Source of the DNA: CAVRCA01 sp965218045
GTDB taxonomy: Bacteria; Pseudomonadota; Alphaproteobacteria; Acetobacterales; Acetobacteraceae
Assembly (NCBI GenBank): GCA_965218045.1
Contig: CBDCJX010000011.1
Location: 310,001-374,000 of the forward strand
DNA length: 64,000 nucleotides
Direction of reading: 5' to 3'
Shown: piece after piece, positions 1-7,452 of the stretch
Position numbering within the stretch: the stretch's first letter is position 1
How the letters are laid out: the number at the start of each line of letters is the position of its first letter
The notes under the pieces: model-generated
Seen by the model: only the letters and a program-made list of their open reading frames with translations
Database searches by the model: none
Told to the model about the DNA's origin: nothing
Program-made: the position numbers and the translations under genes

Positions 1-354
1 CCCGAGCGACCGTACTTTCACTTGCGACCAACTGAGCAAAGGGTGGACCGCTCTCCGTCTGAACTAGTTCGGCCACAACGACGCTCACACGCACCGGCCA
101 CGCCATCCCACCGGCAAGCTGCTATCCGAGATCGCCAGGAGACGAACACAGAAGCGCGTTTGCCGGCCCATCCCTCACGAAGCGAGGGGACAGGAAACGC
201 ACCGATGCGCGGCAACATCATCCTAGACGGGCGGGTGCTCGGCCGTTGGTTGGCCGATCGCCTCGCTCACGCCGCGGGTCGACCACCGTCCAGTAGTACA
301 AACTTCGATCCCCGCCTTGGACCAAGCTGGCCCGGAGCGCCCAACGGAGGCTGA
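1..354 (+). CDS. C-terminal end of a putative phage tail tape-measure protein (partial)
   Basis: The reading frame is open from the first base of the window to a TGA at 352-354, so the gene probably begins upstream. The last ~50 residues (from an internal Met near position 205, MRGNIILDGRVLGRW onward, then DPRLGPSWPG) resemble the short 'LDG..VG.W..DHLA..A.RPQ....FDPRL...WPG' tail that I associate with tape-measure proteins of Mu/P2-like contractile phages. The stretch before it is Arg/Pro/Thr-rich and low in complexity. The position just ahead of baseplate genes is where a tape measure belongs. An alternative is a short independent gene starting at 205. The assignment is from memory of the family only. 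Confidence 0.42.
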   Translation, partial: PERPYFHLRPTEQRVDRSPSELVRPQRRSHAPATPSHRQAAIRDRQETNTEARLPAHPSRSEGTGNAPMRGNIILDGRVLGRWLADRLAHAAGRPPSSSTNFDPRLGPSWPGAPNGG

Positions 355-356
355 CA

Positions 357-521
357 ATGGATACACTCGAGTTTCCGCTCGTCATCCACTGGCTCGGTGA
401 GCCTGAACCTCAGCTAGTCGGCATTTCCCAGCGGTTGACAATACCGTTTGAGCTGATGCCAACGGCAGCAGGAATGCAAGATCCGCTCAATGTCAAACTG
501 TTTATAGAACAGCCACGCTAG
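357..521 (+). CDS. Small phage tail-module protein, 54 aa, unknown function
   Basis: An ATG at 357 opens a 54-codon frame ending in TAG at 519-521. It begins three bases after the preceding stop and ends two bases before the ATG at 524, the tight packing typical of a phage structural operon. The product (MDTLEFPLVIHWLGEPEPQL...) is mixed alpha/beta in character with no signal peptide or membrane segment. It lies between the putative tape-measure end and the LysM/baseplate genes, so a small tail or baseplate component is plausible. I do not recognise a family. Confidence 0.55.
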   Translation: MDTLEFPLVIHWLGEPEPQLVGISQRLTIPFELMPTAAGMQDPLNVKLFIEQPR

Positions 522-523
522 CT

Positions 524-1267
524 ATGTCAGACGTCGAGCTTATCCTTGGTCCAGTTGTGTTTAGAGATTTCGAAATCGGCGCTGGCGTCGGTTTCGGCGG
601 AAGACAGCGTTTGGTGGTTCACCAGTTACCCGGTGGAGCACGAGTTATAGACGCGCTCGGCCGCGATGACAGGGAAATCACTTTAAGCGGCATCTTTTCC
701 GGCTCGGATGCAACATTGCGTGCGCGCTTGCTGGACGAGATGCGCTCGATTGGAGCGCCGGTCCCCTTGACCTGGGATGTATTCTTCTACCGCGTCGTCA
801 TCCATGAGTACATCGCAGACTATCAAAATCGCTTCTGGATCCCTTACCGTTTGTCCTGCACGGTGTTGCGAGATGAGGCATCTGAGCTCGTGGAGTCCGC
901 CCTCTCCTTGGCAGACTCTGTGCTTGCTGACGTCACGTCGGCCGTTAGTCAAACGCTGAGCGGCATTGATCTTGGTCAGACGCAACTAGACGTTAGCACT
1001 CCAAACTCGACAACTCGCGGCACCGCAGCATTCAGTCGCGCCTCGTCGAGCCTGAATGCCTCCCGTCGGGCAATCGAGATCGGGCTTGCGGGGACTGGCG
1101 AGACACTCGCTTCCGCGGGGCTTACGCTAGGGGGAACGGCTGATGCCCCGGCGGGCTCCAGCGCTCTCCTGGGCGCCACCGAAGCGGCGGGTCGGCTGAG
1201 TGCTCTAGCCACAGCGCGAGCCTACGTAGGTCGCGCTTCGACGAACCTTGAAAACGCGAGCACGTGA
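524..1267 (+). CDS. Phage tail/baseplate protein, possibly DNA-circularisation (Mu gpN-like) or LysM-partner type
   Basis: This 247-aa protein lies two bases downstream of the previous stop. Residues ~1-125 form a beta-rich domain (GPVVFRDFEIGAGVGFGG near the start, then DALGRDDREITLSGIF and a WDVFFYRVVIHEY segment). The layout recalls the N-terminal domain of Mu gpN-type DNA circularisation/tail proteins and related baseplate proteins that sit before a LysM-like subunit. Residues ~130-247 are Ala/Ser/Thr/Leu-rich and look helical, possibly mediating assembly. Gene order (before a LysM-like protein, hub and spike) supports a baseplate or tail-tube-end role. Whether it is a true gpN homologue cannot be settled by eye. 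Confidence 0.6.
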   Translation: MSDVELILGPVVFRDFEIGAGVGFGGRQRLVVHQLPGGARVIDALGRDDREITLSGIFSGSDATLRARLLDEMRSIGAPVPLTWDVFFYRVVIHEYIADYQNRFWIPYRLSCTVLRDEASELVESALSLADSVLADVTSAVSQTLSGIDLGQTQLDVSTPNSTTRGTAAFSRASSSLNASRRAIEIGLAGTGETLASAGLTLGGTADAPAGSSALLGATEAAGRLSALATARAYVGRASTNLENAST

Positions 1268-1276
1268 CCAGTGCGG

Positions 1277-1456
1277 ATGATCACAGTAGCAGGGGGCAAT
1301 CTCTTCCAGCTGGCAGCGCAGTACCTCAACGATGCTACCCAGTGGATTCGAATTGCTCAGCAGAACGGTCTATCCGATCCAATGCTCAACGGCGTAACCA
1401 ACCTCCTGATTCCAGATCTGGATCCGGGCGCGGGGGGCGGCATTGCTGACCAGTAG
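1277..1456 (+). CDS. LysM-like tail protein (gpX/gp53-type baseplate subunit)
   Basis: A 59-aa protein with the classic short LysM-like pattern: ITVAGGNLFQLAAQYL, then ATQWIRIAQQNGL, then a terminal LLIP motif. P2 gpX and related baseplate proteins use this fold to clamp the hub rather than to bind peptidoglycan. I chose ATG 1277; a GTG two codons upstream (1271) is equally open. The 3' end overlaps the start of the hub gene (TTG 1443) by 14 bases, consistent with translational coupling. Placement directly before the gpD-like hub is the conserved order in contractile tails. Confidence 0.7.
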   Translation: MITVAGGNLFQLAAQYLNDATQWIRIAQQNGLSDPMLNGVTNLLIPDLDPGAGGGIADQ

Positions 1457-2516
1457 CGTTCGGTTCCCACAGTTACGGGTGCTGGCTAACGGGAACCAAG
1501 TCTCAGGAGCAATTGAAGCGCAGGTCCACACGAACAATCACTTTTCCGCGGACCGCTTTAGCGTCTCGATCGCACTGTCAGTCGATCGAGGAGCCGCGCA
1601 GTTCTGGTCCAGCACTAGCGACGTTTTTCTGGAAGTCCAGATGAGCGTCGATGGCCTCATCTTCAAAAGTCTGGTGCAGGGCGCAGTAGACCACGTCGAT
1701 CTTGATATGGGTCAACGTCTGGTGCGCGTAGAGGGACGAGATCTCACGGCTGCCCTGATCGAGACCCGTACTCAAGAGACGTTCGCAAACCAGACGTCAA
1801 GCGAGATCGCCTCGACGCTCGCGAAGCGTCACAATCTTGATGCACAGGTCGCACCGACGAGTACCCCAGTCGGGCGCTACTATCAAAGCGAGCACGATAG
1901 AATTACGCTTAATCAGTTCAGCCGAGCGACAACCGAGTGGGATCTGCTGACCTTCCTCGCCCAGCAGGAGGGGTTTGACGTCTTTGTCAGCGGGCGAACC
2001 TTGTTCTTTCAGCCTGCTTCGATGTCGATGCCGACGACGGCGGTTAACCCTAGCCACGTGCTTAACCTGAGACTGGAGCGCGCACTTACTCTCGCCCAAG
2101 ATCTCGAAGTGACGGTAAAGAGTTGGAACAGTCGTCAGCGAGACGCCTTTACTCAAACTGCCCGAACGCAGGGCCGAGGCCATGTTGGCGGCACGCCTCA
2201 ACGCTATGTTTACGTGCGACCCAACCTTACTTCGGATCAAGCGCTTCAGTTTGCCCAGCAAAAGTTGGCCGAGTTGTCCCGCCATGAACGGCTTGTCAAC
2301 ATAACGATGCCAGGCGAGCTCTCGATCACACCTCGAAGTTTTGTGAGCATCGAAGGAACCGGGACGGATTTCGATCGAATTTATCACGTGGACGCCATTG
2401 AGCGAGTGCTTCATGTCGAATCAGGTTTCATACAACACATGCGCTGCAAGAACGCCAATCCCGCTTCCGAAGCTACGCCACCCGGTGACATCGTCGCGAG
2501 CGTGACGGGTGGCTAA
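1443..2516 (+). CDS. Baseplate hub protein, phage late control gene D (gp27-like) family
   Basis: A 357-aa protein that would form the trimeric or hexameric hub between the tail tube and the spike. Features fitting the gpD/gp27 family are the N-terminal beta domain (FSADRFSVSIALS, later GAVDHVDLDMGQRLVRVEGRDLTA), a central segment (ATTEWDLLTFLAQQEGFDVFVSG) that matches the 'WD.L..LA...GF..fv.G..L.F' pattern of late-control D proteins, and a C-terminal beta domain (FVSIEGTGTDFDRIYHVDAIER). The start is TTG 1443 inside the previous gene. It is followed 29 bases later by the spike gene, again the standard order. Confidence 0.82.
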   Translation: MLTSSVRFPQLRVLANGNQVSGAIEAQVHTNNHFSADRFSVSIALSVDRGAAQFWSSTSDVFLEVQMSVDGLIFKSLVQGAVDHVDLDMGQRLVRVEGRDLTAALIETRTQETFANQTSSEIASTLAKRHNLDAQVAPTSTPVGRYYQSEHDRITLNQFSRATTEWDLLTFLAQQEGFDVFVSGRTLFFQPASMSMPTTAVNPSHVLNLRLERALTLAQDLEVTVKSWNSRQRDAFTQTARTQGRGHVGGTPQRYVYVRPNLTSDQALQFAQQKLAELSRHERLVNITMPGELSITPRSFVSIEGTGTDFDRIYHVDAIERVLHVESGFIQHMRCKNANPASEATPPGDIVASVTGG

Positions 2517-2545
2517 TTTGGCCCGGCCAGTTCGAGGATCCACGA

Positions 2546-3046
2546 ATGGAACGATTTCTGAATGCGCTGAAGGCCCAATCCGGAGCGCTTGATCAGGCGA
2601 CGGCTCAACCGCGGTTCGGACTCGTTTCCTCGGTCGATCCAGTATCGGCCACGGTAAGGGTGCTCCTCCAGCCGGAGGGTGTGCTCACCGGGTGGCTGCC
2701 AGTTCTTTCCTCCTGGGTTGGTGCCGGCTGGGGGATGGTCTGCCTGCCGTCAACTGGTAACCAAGTTCTGGTGGTAGCCCAGGAGGGCGACGCCGACCAT
2801 GGGGTCGTTGTGGGGACGGCATTTAGTGACACACATCGACCACCTCACGTACCCGATGGTGAACTCTGGTTGGTCCATCAAACAGGAAGTAGTATCAAGC
2901 TAGTCGCCGATGGTACCGTGCAAGTAAAGGGCGACCTGCACGTTGATGGCGACGTCTATGACCGCATCGGCTCACTCGACCGTTTGCGTCAGCGCTACGA
3001 CGTCCACACCCACGGCGGCGGCTCCATCCCTAGCCCGCAGGATTGA
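2546..3046 (+). CDS. Baseplate assembly protein V / tail spike (gpV-like)
   Basis: A 166-aa protein with an N-terminal OB-fold-like region (FGLVSSVDPVSATVRVLL...GWLPVLSSWVGAGWGM, then PSTGNQVLVVAQEGDADHGVVVGTAF), the hallmark of phage baseplate protein V. The C-terminal repeat region (GSSIKLVADGTVQVKGDLHVDGDV) would form the triple-stranded beta spike. The C-terminus DVHTHGGGSIPSPQD contains an HTHGG motif, similar to the iron- or metal-capped tips of P2/phi92-type spikes (family knowledge). ATG 2546 is preceded by a weak purine stretch. It probably sits on the hub and pierces the outer membrane. Confidence 0.85.
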   Translation: MERFLNALKAQSGALDQATAQPRFGLVSSVDPVSATVRVLLQPEGVLTGWLPVLSSWVGAGWGMVCLPSTGNQVLVVAQEGDADHGVVVGTAFSDTHRPPHVPDGELWLVHQTGSSIKLVADGTVQVKGDLHVDGDVYDRIGSLDRLRQRYDVHTHGGGSIPSPQD

Positions 3047-3047
3047 A

Positions 3048-3425
3048 ATGCCCGACCTTTCTCACCAGTGGGGTGCAGATCTGAGCACCAGTGCCACAGG
3101 CGACCTCGCTACCTCAAGCGGGCCCGTATTAGCACAGCAACGAATATTGCGGCGTTTGCTCACAAACCCGGGTGAATATATCTGGCGTCCGGATTACGGC
3201 GCCGGGTTGGCGCAATTTATCGGGCAACCAGGAGATGCGCTTCAGATTAAGGCTGTTGTCCGAAGCCAGATCTTCAAGGAGGCGACTGTCGCTCACAGTC
3301 CCGAGCCGGTGATTGATGTGGAGGTCTCGCCCGCCGGTGCGGCCGACACTGTGTACGTGCACATCCGTTACGTCGATGCTCCAAGCGGTGAGACCCAGGC
3401 CCTATCGTTCTCGGTGGTTAACTAA
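3048..3425 (+). CDS. Baseplate wedge protein gp25/gpW-like
   Basis: A 125-aa protein from ATG 3048 (the same frame is open further upstream inside the spike gene, but MPDLSHQWGADL fits the family start). The segment QQRILRRLLTNPGEYIWRPDYGAGL followed by ALQIKAVVRSQIFKE matches gp25/gpW lysozyme-like wedge proteins, with R-x-L-T-NPG and YG-x-GL as the recognisable core. In contractile tails this protein initiates sheath assembly on the baseplate. The stop at 3423-3425 overlaps the ATG of the gpJ-like gene (TAATG), indicating coupled translation. Confidence 0.85.
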   Translation: MPDLSHQWGADLSTSATGDLATSSGPVLAQQRILRRLLTNPGEYIWRPDYGAGLAQFIGQPGDALQIKAVVRSQIFKEATVAHSPEPVIDVEVSPAGAADTVYVHIRYVDAPSGETQALSFSVVN

Positions 3426-4549
3426 TGCAACTTACTCTGCAGAACTTCGCTTCCATCGTGCAGAACGCCGCTGCTGCGGTCCAGTCAGCATCGGCCCAGT
3501 TGCTCGACCTGACCGTGGGATCGGTGCTGCGGGCCATTCTGGAGGCGAATGCCTCTATTGCACTATGGATGCAGTGGCTTATTCTTCAAGTCTTGCAGAG
3601 CACGCGCGCGGCGACCTCCTCCGGCGGCGATTTGGACAGATGGATGGCGGATTTCTCGCTGTCACGACTACCGGCCTCCGCGTCGTCTGGGAAGGTAACA
3701 TTCTCCAGATTTACCCCTACGCTGGGAACCCTGATCCCCGTTGGGGCCTCGGTGAGAACGGCAGACGGTAACCAGACGTTCTCGGTGATTGCAGATGCGA
3801 CCATACCAACTTTCTCGCCAAGTCAAAATGGGTATGTAGTAGGCAAAGGAGTGACATCGATCGACGTGCCGGTTCAATCAACAACTGCCGGCGCAGCAGC
3901 CAACATCCAGGCTGGTAGTGCGGTTCGATTGGGAACCGCCATTCCGGGTGTAGACTCAGTTACGAACGCACTGCCATTTCAAAACGGGCTTGACGCAGAA
4001 ACGGACATTAACTTCCGAACGAGGTTCGTCAATTACATCAACAGCCGCTCGCGAGCAACGACGCTGGCCGTCGGCAACGCAGTCGAGTCGATTAAGCAAG
4101 GGTTACAATATGTAGTCCAGGAAAATCAAGACACCTCTGGGGCTTGGCGGCCTGGCTCATTCGTAGTGACAGTCGACGATGGTTCCGGTTTGCCATCTGA
4201 CACATTGCTGACCACCGTCGCTGGAGCGATCGAGGCCGTCCGACCGGTCGGCTCGCAGTTTGCAATCCAGCCACCGGCCATAACTAAGGCGGATATCTCA
4301 CTGACCATTACCGTTCACCCAAGCGCACAAAAGGCGCCAGTCGTAGCGATAGTTGCCGCTGCTGTGACGACTTACGTGGCCAGCTTGCCGATCGGAGCAG
4401 CACTTCCTCTTACTCGCATCGCCCAAGTAGCTTACGCGGCTCATTCTGCTGTGATCAACGTTAGCCAGATCAAGGTGAATGGGACCGCCTCTGACGTCAA
4501 TCCGCCGCCGTTTGGTGTGGTAAAGCCTGGTATAATTTCGATCAACTGA
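3425..4549 (+). CDS. Baseplate J-like wedge protein (gpJ)
   Basis: A 374-aa protein of the baseplate J/gp47 family. The N-terminal helical part (LLDLTVGSVLRAILEANASIALWMQWL) is the typical 'G s.lr.l.ea.a...d' region. The central beta domain has the conserved GTLIPVGASVRTADG and TTAGAAANIQAGSAV patterns, followed by DAETDINFRTRFVNYINSRSRAT, the family's 'E.De..R.R' signature. The C-terminal part holds two small alpha/beta repeats and TRIAQVAYAA. The start ATG overlaps the preceding stop. In Mu and P2 the protein bridges the hub to the fibres. Confidence 0.88.
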   Translation: MQLTLQNFASIVQNAAAAVQSASAQLLDLTVGSVLRAILEANASIALWMQWLILQVLQSTRAATSSGGDLDRWMADFSLSRLPASASSGKVTFSRFTPTLGTLIPVGASVRTADGNQTFSVIADATIPTFSPSQNGYVVGKGVTSIDVPVQSTTAGAAANIQAGSAVRLGTAIPGVDSVTNALPFQNGLDAETDINFRTRFVNYINSRSRATTLAVGNAVESIKQGLQYVVQENQDTSGAWRPGSFVVTVDDGSGLPSDTLLTTVAGAIEAVRPVGSQFAIQPPAITKADISLTITVHPSAQKAPVVAIVAAAVTTYVASLPIGAALPLTRIAQVAYAAHSAVINVSQIKVNGTASDVNPPPFGVVKPGIISIN

Positions 4550-4576
4550 TAGCGCGAGGGATTGGGCTCAGGGTGT

Positions 4577-5233
4577 ATGATCGGCGATGAAGATGATATG
4601 GTCCGGCGCCTCAAGGCCGTCCTTCCCACCCGCTGGTTCTCAGAAGACAGTCCGCTACTTGACGGTTTGCTTCACGGTCTTGCCAGTAGCTGGACGTGGC
4701 TTTACGATCTTCTGCTGAGGGTAAGCGAGCAGGCCCGTGTGGCCACGGCGACAGGCATCTGGCTCGACATGATTGCCCGCGACTTCTTCGATACTCACTT
4801 GGTTCGACGCGGAATGCAGTCGGACCTAGCGTTCCGTAATAGCATTAAGCGCGATATGCTTCGTGAACGGGGCACTCGCAATTCCATTGTTACGGTGCTG
4901 CAGGACTTGACTGGTCGTACTCCCATCGTATTTGAGCCAACTCGGCCGGTGGACACTGCAGCTTGGGGAATAGGTGGGGGTTATGCCTTGGCCGGCGCGT
5001 GGGGTAATCTGAACCTGCCATTCCAGTGCTTCGTGATCGCCTATCGACCCCACGGCAGCGGCATCGCCCAGGTCACCGGCTGGGGTTTCCCTGCTGGTGG
5101 ATATGGCTTCGGGGCCGTCGAGTACGCGAATATGGCGATGGTTCAAGGACAGGTCACCGACGCTGAGATCAATTCGGCTGTCGCGAGTGTAATGCCCGCT
5201 GCTGTTGTAGCCTGGATGCGCATCACCAATTGA
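4577..5233 (+). CDS. Putative tail protein gpI-like (fibre-connecting baseplate protein)
   Basis: A 218-aa protein from ATG 4577 (an in-frame TTG at 4562 is less likely). It follows gpJ, the usual place of gpI. The N-terminal third (LLDGLLHGLASSWTWLYDLLLRVSEQARVATATGIWLDMIARDFF) is helical and resembles gpI-type or DUF2612-like proteins that join the wedge to fibres. The C-terminal half is Gly/Trp/Tyr-rich (GGGYALAGAWGNL, GWGFPAGGYGFG) and ends in a helical VTDAEINSAVASVMPAAV segment. The function is inferred from position and general pattern. Confidence 0.65.
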   Translation: MIGDEDDMVRRLKAVLPTRWFSEDSPLLDGLLHGLASSWTWLYDLLLRVSEQARVATATGIWLDMIARDFFDTHLVRRGMQSDLAFRNSIKRDMLRERGTRNSIVTVLQDLTGRTPIVFEPTRPVDTAAWGIGGGYALAGAWGNLNLPFQCFVIAYRPHGSGIAQVTGWGFPAGGYGFGAVEYANMAMVQGQVTDAEINSAVASVMPAAVVAWMRITN

Positions 5234-5249
5234 TTATTGGAAAGGTACT

Positions 5250-6503
5250 ATGGACAGAAACCTTGTCTATCCAGGAAGTATTCCGCTCGACTCGGATCTG
5301 TTAGCGATTAATCGCAATGCGATGGTCGCGATTGGGGCACTGGCTCAAGCGGTGCTTGGAAGTAGTACAGTCGTCGATGGACTGGGGTGCCTACCCACGG
5401 TTCCCAGCTCCATGAGCGTAACAATTGGACCGGGCACCATTACGCAGCTCGGGGTCGTCGACACTCTAGCTTATGGCTCGCTGCCGTCAAATACATCAGA
5501 TGCTCTTGTCAAGATGGGAATAAATCTGACCTCGACCGTTCTCACTTTCACAGCCCCGACTACGTCGGGCCAGTCGGTGAATTATCTGATACAGGCTGCT
5601 CTGCAGGAGAGCGACACCAATCCTCTCGTGCTGCCGTACTACAACGCGGCCAATCCGGTTCAGCCCTATAGCGGTCCAGCCAACAGCGGTGTGGCGCAGA
5701 ACACGCAGCGCACACAGCGTGTTCAGGTCCAGCTGAAGGCCGGCGCTCCTGCGGCGGCCGGCACTCAAGTAACGCCCCCGGTAGATAGCGGCTGGTCCGG
5801 TCTCTATGTAGTCACCGTAAGTTACGGTCAGACAGCCATAAATGCGGTCCACATCGCTACCCTGCCTACCGCCCCGTTTGTCGGCTGGAAGCTGCCGTTA
5901 CTTCGGCCTGGCTTCGGCTCCGGCGTTCAGGGCTTTACGGTCTCTGGCAGCTTCACGGTGCCAGCAAGTGTCACTGCGGTAGAGGTTGAAGTCTGGGGCG
6001 GTGGATCTGGCTCCTACGCCTCCGTTGCCAATCTACCTAGCGGCGGGGGGGCGGGAGGAGGATACGCCCGAAAGAGAATTGCGGGAGTGATTCCAGGCCA
6101 AACCGTGCCGGTTACGGTAGGAGCAGGGGGCGCGGGAGGTACGACGGCCGGCGCCGCTCCGAGCGGAGGAGGAACGTCAAGCTTCGGCACCTACGTGAGT
6201 GCCACGGGAGGCAGCCTTAACCCGCTCTCAAGTCTTTCGTATCCGCTCAATGGCAACACGCCAAGTGGTACTGGCGTCAACGGCGATATCAACATCCCCG
6301 GCTCCGCTGGGCAGGCCGGGATTTTGACAGTGGGCGGTCTGGGGGGCGGTTCGGCCATGGGCGGAACGCAAAACAGCGGGACATACGGTGTGGCTGGCCT
6401 GTTTCCTGGAGGCGGTGCCTCCGGAGCGGGCACCGGCGCGTCCGGATCAAATCCCTATAATGGAGCACCCGGCGCGGCCGGCTACGTCATCGTCCGGTGG
6501 TGA
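5250..6503 (+). CDS. Phage tail protein with glycine-rich C-terminal domain (receptor-binding candidate)
   Basis: A 417-aa protein; ATG 5250 is preceded by a GGAAAGG ribosome-binding site. Residues ~1-215 form a beta-rich body (SMSVTIGPGTITQLG, later PVDSGWSGLYVVTVSYGQTAI). From about residue 225 it becomes glycine-rich with repeated GGG/GGAGG blocks (GGGAGGGYARKRI, GAGGAGGTTAGAAPSGGG, VGGLGGGSAMGG) and ends GAAGYVIVRW. Glycine-rich domains that finish 'GaaG.vvv.w' are common in phage tail adhesins and resemble the polyglycine sandwich of T-even gp38-type receptor-binding proteins. It probably is the first adhesin after the baseplate genes. Confidence 0.7.
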   Translation: MDRNLVYPGSIPLDSDLLAINRNAMVAIGALAQAVLGSSTVVDGLGCLPTVPSSMSVTIGPGTITQLGVVDTLAYGSLPSNTSDALVKMGINLTSTVLTFTAPTTSGQSVNYLIQAALQESDTNPLVLPYYNAANPVQPYSGPANSGVAQNTQRTQRVQVQLKAGAPAAAGTQVTPPVDSGWSGLYVVTVSYGQTAINAVHIATLPTAPFVGWKLPLLRPGFGSGVQGFTVSGSFTVPASVTAVEVEVWGGGSGSYASVANLPSGGGAGGGYARKRIAGVIPGQTVPVTVGAGGAGGTTAGAAPSGGGTSSFGTYVSATGGSLNPLSSLSYPLNGNTPSGTGVNGDINIPGSAGQAGILTVGGLGGGSAMGGTQNSGTYGVAGLFPGGGASGAGTGASGSNPYNGAPGAAGYVIVRW

Positions 6504-6511
6504 GGATGTAC

Positions 6512-6769
6512 ATGAGAACGTTTGCTCGTATTCAGGATGGGCTTGTAGTCGAGCGTTTCAACACAAATCAGGATATCGCCACGCTGTTCAATCCAGCACT
6601 CGTATGGATCGACGCAACCGACACCCCCGCTGTCGCGGAAGGCTGGACCTTTGACGGCCATAATTTCGCACCTCCCGCACTAATGCCCGCGCCTCCGACA
6701 CAGTCTCTTGCTGGGTTGCATGCGGAGTTGCAGGCTCTGACCGCCAAGATCGAATCGCTCAGCAGCTAA
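6512..6769 (+). CDS. Small tail-fibre-associated protein (85 aa)
   Basis: Starting at ATG 6512 (with GTGAGG seven bases upstream; an ATG at 6506 is also open) the product begins MRTFARIQDGLVVERF and contains VWIDATDTPAVAEGWTFDG followed by a short C-terminal helix (LAGLHAELQALTAKIESL). The 'faRI.dG.vvE' plus 'GW.fdG..F' pattern is common in small proteins next to phage tail fibres. The C-terminal heptad-like helix could trimerise. It begins nine bases after the glycine-rich protein ends, so it is in the same operon. Confidence 0.62.
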   Translation: MRTFARIQDGLVVERFNTNQDIATLFNPALVWIDATDTPAVAEGWTFDGHNFAPPALMPAPPTQSLAGLHAELQALTAKIESLSS

Positions 6770-6850
6770 CTGACAGAGAATATCTCAGCCCGACCGCAAA
6801 CCAGCGCGGGTACCCGAACACCAAGCCAAACTTCCACTCGAGAGGCAAAC

Positions 6851-7333
6851 ATGCCCACACCGGTCGGCCATGTCTGGCGACCGAGCAACGCGCGCGTCGT
6901 GGTGCTCGACGACTTCATCCCAGTTCCACGTGGTTCGACGAGATCTGCTCCCGTTGCGCTGAGTTGGCCAGCCAAAGACCCTAGCGATATTCTCGACTAC
7001 ATTCTGGACGTGTCGGCGGCGTTGGTCGGAAACGATGGCGACGGCATCACTGAACTCGACGTCGCAATTGCGCCAAGCCAGCCCGGCGACGTCACCCTGA
7101 AGAGCGTGGTCGCAGACGGCGCGGCGGTCATACTGTGGCTCTCTTCTGGGCAACCAGGAACCGATTATACCGTAACCGTATCAATCATGACTGGAACGGG
7201 ACGCTCCCTGAGTCGAAGCGTCCTACTGCCGGTAAGAACATTGGCCTATTTTGCCACTCCACCCGGCGCGATCGGAACCGAAAATGGAACCCTTATAGTC
7301 GATCAATATGGCAATCCAGTCGTGGCCATATGA
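6851..7333 (+). CDS. Phage structural protein, fibre-tail adaptor-like (160 aa)
   Basis: A 160-aa protein (MPTPVGHVWRPSNARVVVL...). Residues ~35-125 contain a beta-rich repeat (APVALSWPAKDPSDILDY, then VTLKSVVADGAAVILWLSSGQPGTDYTVTVSI) resembling the small 'phage fibre-tail adaptor' type proteins that have an Ig-like fold ('W.skdp.d.ldy.ld....l....D.i....v........l......g..v..wlsgG..Gt.Y.v...v.t..GR'). It ends with LIVDQYGNPVVAI. The position between a small tail protein and the first long fibre supports a role in fibre attachment. The 80-base gap before it and the 119 bases after it show nothing recognisable. Confidence 0.62.
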   Translation: MPTPVGHVWRPSNARVVVLDDFIPVPRGSTRSAPVALSWPAKDPSDILDYILDVSAALVGNDGDGITELDVAIAPSQPGDVTLKSVVADGAAVILWLSSGQPGTDYTVTVSIMTGTGRSLSRSVLLPVRTLAYFATPPGAIGTENGTLIVDQYGNPVVAI

Positions 7334-7452
7334 GTCCGTCGCCGGCAGATTCCTTTGTGATCGCTGGTCTCTGTTGGTTTTCGCTCAACCCCCCTGACAG
7401 TTTGTCTGCCCGCCACGACTGACGTCCTCTTGCCACTCGGAGCCTGAATCGC